Of a DNA stretch of 64,000 nucleotides, positions 61,196 to 64,000 are shown one piece after another (within the stretch, counting starts at the first letter, position 1; every line of letters begins with the position of its first letter). The DNA comes from Cytobacillus oceanisediminis (GTDB taxonomy: Bacteria; Bacillota; Bacilli; Bacillales; Cytobacillaceae): positions 744,001 through 808,000 of the forward strand of contig NZ_QGTW01000001.1 in NCBI RefSeq assembly GCF_003182355.1, written 5' to 3'. The notes under the pieces were generated by a model. The model was not told the DNA's origin, ran no database searches, and saw nothing but the letters and a program-made list of their open reading frames with translations. The translations under genes and the position numbers were made by a program.

Positions 61196-61882
61196 TTACA
61201 AATCTGCAATGTTTTTAATCGCCTGTATTTTTTCCGGACTAATTGCGTGCTCGTAGCTTGAATGATAGCGGACTCCCGAACCGAAATGAATTTCATTCAC
61301 TGGAACTTTTTCTATAAACATTTTGATGTTATTAGCTGTAAGTCCTGCTCCAGCCATAATCTTCATAGGACTGTTTGCTGTAAGTTCATTTAACCGCTTT
61401 AGTCTTTCTGTCGCATGAATAGCACTCTTCTGTCCGCCTGATGTAAGAATCCTTGAAATCTGCGGATGCTGCTTAATGATTTTCAAGGCTGCAAATTGAT
61501 CTTCTGCATCGTCAATAGCTCGATGGAAGGTAATCCCCAAACCTTTTGATGCATCAATCAATCGTTTTAGATGATCTGTATGCACTTGATAGTCAGACGT
61601 AAGAACACCGAAAACAACACCTGCCGCCCCTAACTTCCTGCAAACTTTAATATCTTGAATCATGATTTCAATATCCTCTTCAGAATAGCAAAAGCCGCGG
61701 CTATGAGGGCGGATCATTACGTTCACGGGAATCGTTAATTTCCTGCACACACTCTCAATGACACCATAACTTGGCGTTAAACCGCCCTCTCCCAGTCCTG
61801 TAACCAATTCAATTCTGTCCGCCCCGGCTTCCTGGGCAATTAAAGCATCACTAAGGGTATCAGAAATTACTTCTATGATCAT
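61196..61882 (-). CDS. cutC: copper homeostasis protein CutC
   Basis: 228 residues. ADRIELVTGLGEGGLTPSYG near 22 and MIRPHSRGFCYSEEDIEIM near 57 are diagnostic for the CutC TIM barrel; TFHRAIDDAED, ILTSGGQKSA and IMAGAGLTANNI follow. Its role in copper handling is debated. AGGTGAC precedes the ATG. Confidence 0.93.
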   Translation of the reverse strand: MIIEVISDTLSDALIAQEAGADRIELVTGLGEGGLTPSYGVIESVCRKLTIPVNVMIRPHSRGFCYSEEDIEIMIQDIKVCRKLGAAGVVFGVLTSDYQVHTDHLKRLIDASKGLGITFHRAIDDAEDQFAALKIIKQHPQISRILTSGGQKSAIHATERLKRLNELTANSPMKIMAGAGLTANNIKMFIEKVPVNEIHFGSGVRYHSSYEHAISPEKIQAIKNIADL

Positions 61883-61994
61883 TTAGAATGTCACCTGCTT
61901 TTTTAATAGTAGTTTTGATCATAACCTGCTTCGGCATCCCTGCTCAAAAGGAGGCACGTAGACATATTAAATAATAACTCACGAACAGTAAAGG

Positions 61995-62035
61995 CTCCTG
62001 CTATGTTTCAATAGCAGGAACCTTCTTTTAATTTA
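61995..62035 (-). terminator. terminator of the phn operon
   Basis: GGTTCCTGCTAT and ATAGCAGGAGCC form a stem of about 12 bp with one mismatch, just after the second phnE. Confidence 0.75.
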
Positions 62036-62045
62036 GACCATTTTG

Positions 62046-62903
62046 CTATGCCGCCTTCAATTTCCTCTTAATTCTTGTTGCGAGAATTTCGAGGAGAATA
62101 GCAACAGCAAGGATAAAGTAGGTAATCGCACCGATTTCCCTCATATCAAGATAAAAGCTGCTTGCCATGAACATATCATATCCGATTCCCCCTGCTCCTG
62201 CGGCAGCTCCCATGGCAACAGCTACCGCAAAGTTGATCTCAAAGCGCAGGAATGTCCAGGAGATCATGTAGGTGATGGAGGATGGAATGACTGCTTGGAA
62301 AACAATTTGCCACCAGTTGGCTCCGCTTGCCTGCAGCGCTTCGATGACTCCCCTATCCAGTTCTTCAAACGACTCGGAATAGGCCTTAATCAAGTAGCCA
62401 ATGGAGTGAAAGGTCATGCCGATTACAGCTGCAGTACTTCCAAGGCCGGCAGCAACCGCAAAAATTAACACCCAAAGGACCGTTGGCACCGCTCTAATAA
62501 AAGCTACCATTCCCTTTATCATCATCGAAACCCGTTTTGAAGAAAGATTCTCTGCGGCCAGCAAACCAAAAAACACAGCGATGACCGCTCCAAACAAGGT
62601 AGTCAAAAAGGCAAGTCCCAGTGTTATTAAAACTTGATAAAGGGCATGGCCAAAGGAAAAATGCTCTAAATGGGGCTCAAGAAATATGACTTTCAGATTG
62701 GCGAATGTCGCCAGAAGCGCTTCTGTCAAATCCAATTCCTTATAATCAAAGCTGTAAAAAGCATATACTGTAAGCAAACCCAGGACCATAAGCGTCAGCC
62801 CTGCTACAATGGCCGCTTTATTTACAGGTTTGATCTTAATCCTTTCCCCAAGTAAATGTTCAGCAGGTGTAGATACGTTATTGAGCTGTCCTTTCACCTC
62901 CAT
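62046..62903 (-). CDS. phnE: phosphonate-type ABC transporter permease, second PhnE
   Basis: 285 residues with about six helices. FGLLAAENLSSKRVSMMIKG and IGMTFHSIGYLIKAYSESFE, then EALQASGANWWQIVFQAVIP carrying the EAA loop that contacts the ATPase. The start overlaps the stop of the first permease gene by one base (TAATG). It pairs with the first PhnE as a heterodimer. Confidence 0.9.
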   Translation of the reverse strand: MEVKGQLNNVSTPAEHLLGERIKIKPVNKAAIVAGLTLMVLGLLTVYAFYSFDYKELDLTEALLATFANLKVIFLEPHLEHFSFGHALYQVLITLGLAFLTTLFGAVIAVFFGLLAAENLSSKRVSMMIKGMVAFIRAVPTVLWVLIFAVAAGLGSTAAVIGMTFHSIGYLIKAYSESFEELDRGVIEALQASGANWWQIVFQAVIPSSITYMISWTFLRFEINFAVAVAMGAAAGAGGIGYDMFMASSFYLDMREIGAITYFILAVAILLEILATRIKRKLKAA

Positions 62904-63688
62904 TACAAAATCACCCTCCTAACATAATTGGATACATACTCAATGCCTAGTATGGCAGCGATGATCACAACCACGACCAAACTCGCAATATCATAATTCA
63001 GGCTTTTATAGTACAGGTTGAACGTAAAGCCAATTCCGGAGCCGGTCAGTAACCCAATTAAGGTCGCGCTCCGGATATTCGTTTCAATCATGAAGAGGAC
63101 CCAACTGATTAATTGCGGAATGCATGAAGGAATGACCGATTGAAAGATGATGGAAAAGTAACCTGCTCCCGTGGCTTTTAAGGCTTCCACTGATCCCCCG
63201 CTTACCTCGTCAATTGTTTCCGTAAAGGCCCTTGTCAAAAATCCGAACGATCCAAAGAATAAAGCAAAATACCCTGTTAATGAGCTTTGCCCAAAGGAAA
63301 AAAGCAAAATCAGCGCCCATGCTGCAACATCGATATTCCTGAATACTGCGGCAATTCCTCTTGTGATGGCGCCAAAAAAGCCATTGACCCTCGTAGTATT
63401 GGAACCTAGAATGGCAAACAAAAGGGCGAAAACAGCAGCAACCGTCGTGGCTGCAATGGAAACAAGGAGTGTTTCCTGCAGCTTTTCAAGAATTGCTGGA
63501 AGCTTCTCCAGTGATTCAGCCGTTGGATAAAAGTTTGCAAGTCCCCATTGGACAGCCTTGGGGACAGATGTGAAACCTTTTACAGCATTGTATTCCGTTA
63601 TAACCATGGCAAGAAATGTAACAACTCCAAGCAGGACAAGGAAGGCGAGCGTGTTTCGCTTCTTTTTTGCAAAGATATCAGCCTGCAT
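62903..63688 (-). CDS. phnE: phosphonate-type ABC transporter permease, first PhnE
   Basis: 261 residues from MQADIFAKKKRNTLAFLVLL, with GGAGG five bases before the ATG at 63688. AFTETIDEVSGGSVEALKAT and GAGYFSIIFQSVIPSCIPQL form the EAA loop. It overlaps the phnC end by 11 bp. Confidence 0.9.
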   Translation of the reverse strand: MQADIFAKKKRNTLAFLVLLGVVTFLAMVITEYNAVKGFTSVPKAVQWGLANFYPTAESLEKLPAILEKLQETLLVSIAATTVAAVFALLFAILGSNTTRVNGFFGAITRGIAAVFRNIDVAAWALILLFSFGQSSLTGYFALFFGSFGFLTRAFTETIDEVSGGSVEALKATGAGYFSIIFQSVIPSCIPQLISWVLFMIETNIRSATLIGLLTGSGIGFTFNLYYKSLNYDIASLVVVVIIAAILGIEYVSNYVRRVIL

Positions 63689-64000
63689 GGATGCCTCCAA
63701 AGTCAAAGATTAACTCATCCGCTTCAGAACCATAAATGCGCTGAATGTCTTCAGAAGTCATTAGTTCTGCCGGTCCGTTATAAACGACCTGTCCACTGTT
63801 AATCCCGATGATTCGATCCGAATACTTGACTGCCACATCTACCTGATGAAGATTTACCATTACGGTAATGCCCATGGTCGTTGAAATCTTCTTCAAGTGG
63901 TCCATTATGACCTTGGCTGAATTTGGGTCCAGTGATGCAATCGGTTCATCGCATAAGAGCATCCTCGGATTTTGGATAAGGGCGCGGGCAATGCCTACGC
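63678..64000 (-). CDS. phnC: phosphonate-type ABC transporter ATPase, C-terminal part
   Basis: The gene runs off the right edge, giving about 106 residues. RVGIARALIQNPRMLLCDEP is the end of the signature/Walker B segment, IASLDPNSAKVIMD the D-loop, VMVNLHQVDVAVKYSDRIIG the switch histidine. With two phnE genes next, it matches phnCDEE-type operons for phosphonate or phosphite. phnD, if present, lies outside. No C-P lyase genes are seen. Confidence 0.9.
   Translation of the reverse strand, partial: VGIARALIQNPRMLLCDEPIASLDPNSAKVIMDHLKKISTTMGITVMVNLHQVDVAVKYSDRIIGINSGQVVYNGPAELMTSEDIQRIYGSEADELIFDFGGIHAG

Overview
The window looks like chromosomal DNA from a low-GC, endospore-forming member of the Bacillaceae. 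The support is a set of typical Bacillus genes: paiAB, csaA, bcrC, a Bacillus-type signal peptidase I, homologues of YkvS, YczE, YoaT, YoaS/YozG and NtdB, plus strong AGGAGG-type ribosome binding sites and TTG/GTG starts. The sequence cannot name the genus. There are no rRNA or tRNA genes, no CRISPR array and no intact prophage. Most genes are on the minus strand.

Layout. 0-7.8 kb: end of an MBL-fold hydrolase, a hydroxyacid dehydrogenase, a marR-paiA-paiB operon divergent from a YczE-type membrane protein, an esterase, a tRNA-dihydrouridine synthase and a SRPBCC protein. 7.8-31 kb: an accessory-looking stretch of small single genes (VOC, PhzF, methyltransferase, SDR, NtdB-like phosphatase with a LacI regulator, CMD protein with an Lrp regulator, signal peptidase, ArsR/VOC). 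It is full of decayed genes: integrase, tyrosine phosphatase, VOC, IS110 transposase, DUF3916, DUF4181 and an alpha/beta hydrolase. Almost every gap carries a copy of a dispersed hairpin repeat. 31-47 kb: bcrC, a cupin regulator with D-serine dehydratase, YozG/YoaS-like pair, AEC transporter, LysR regulator, a MocR regulator divergent from a DMT exporter, PlsC, CsaA, a second DMT exporter with an AraC regulator, and an aminotransferase. 47.7-55.5 kb: a catabolic cluster made of a FadR-type GntR regulator, a TRAP transporter (P, Q, M), a broken aminotransferase and a RocB-like M20 peptidase, divergent from a GlcD-type FAD oxidase across a 21-bp perfect palindrome. 56-64 kb: DinB, a zinc-ribbon protein, YoaT with a fused remnant of YoaS/YozG, a chemotaxis receptor, CutC, and the 3' part of a phnC-phnE-phnE phosphonate-type ABC operon that runs off the right edge.

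The most striking non-genic signal is a dispersed element, present in some thirty full or half copies. Two similar short cores (consensus near CTAACCTGCCCCTTTAGTT and AAGCACCCTTTAGTTTAAG) flank a hairpin. On the minus strand it reads as an intrinsic terminator, and its orientation largely follows the transcription of the minus-strand genes. The one clear inverted copy lies downstream of a plus-strand gene. Two related hairpin variants (B and C) and a three-copy MITE are also present. The number of gene remnants implies long-running decay and rearrangement, with some repeats sitting exactly at truncation points.
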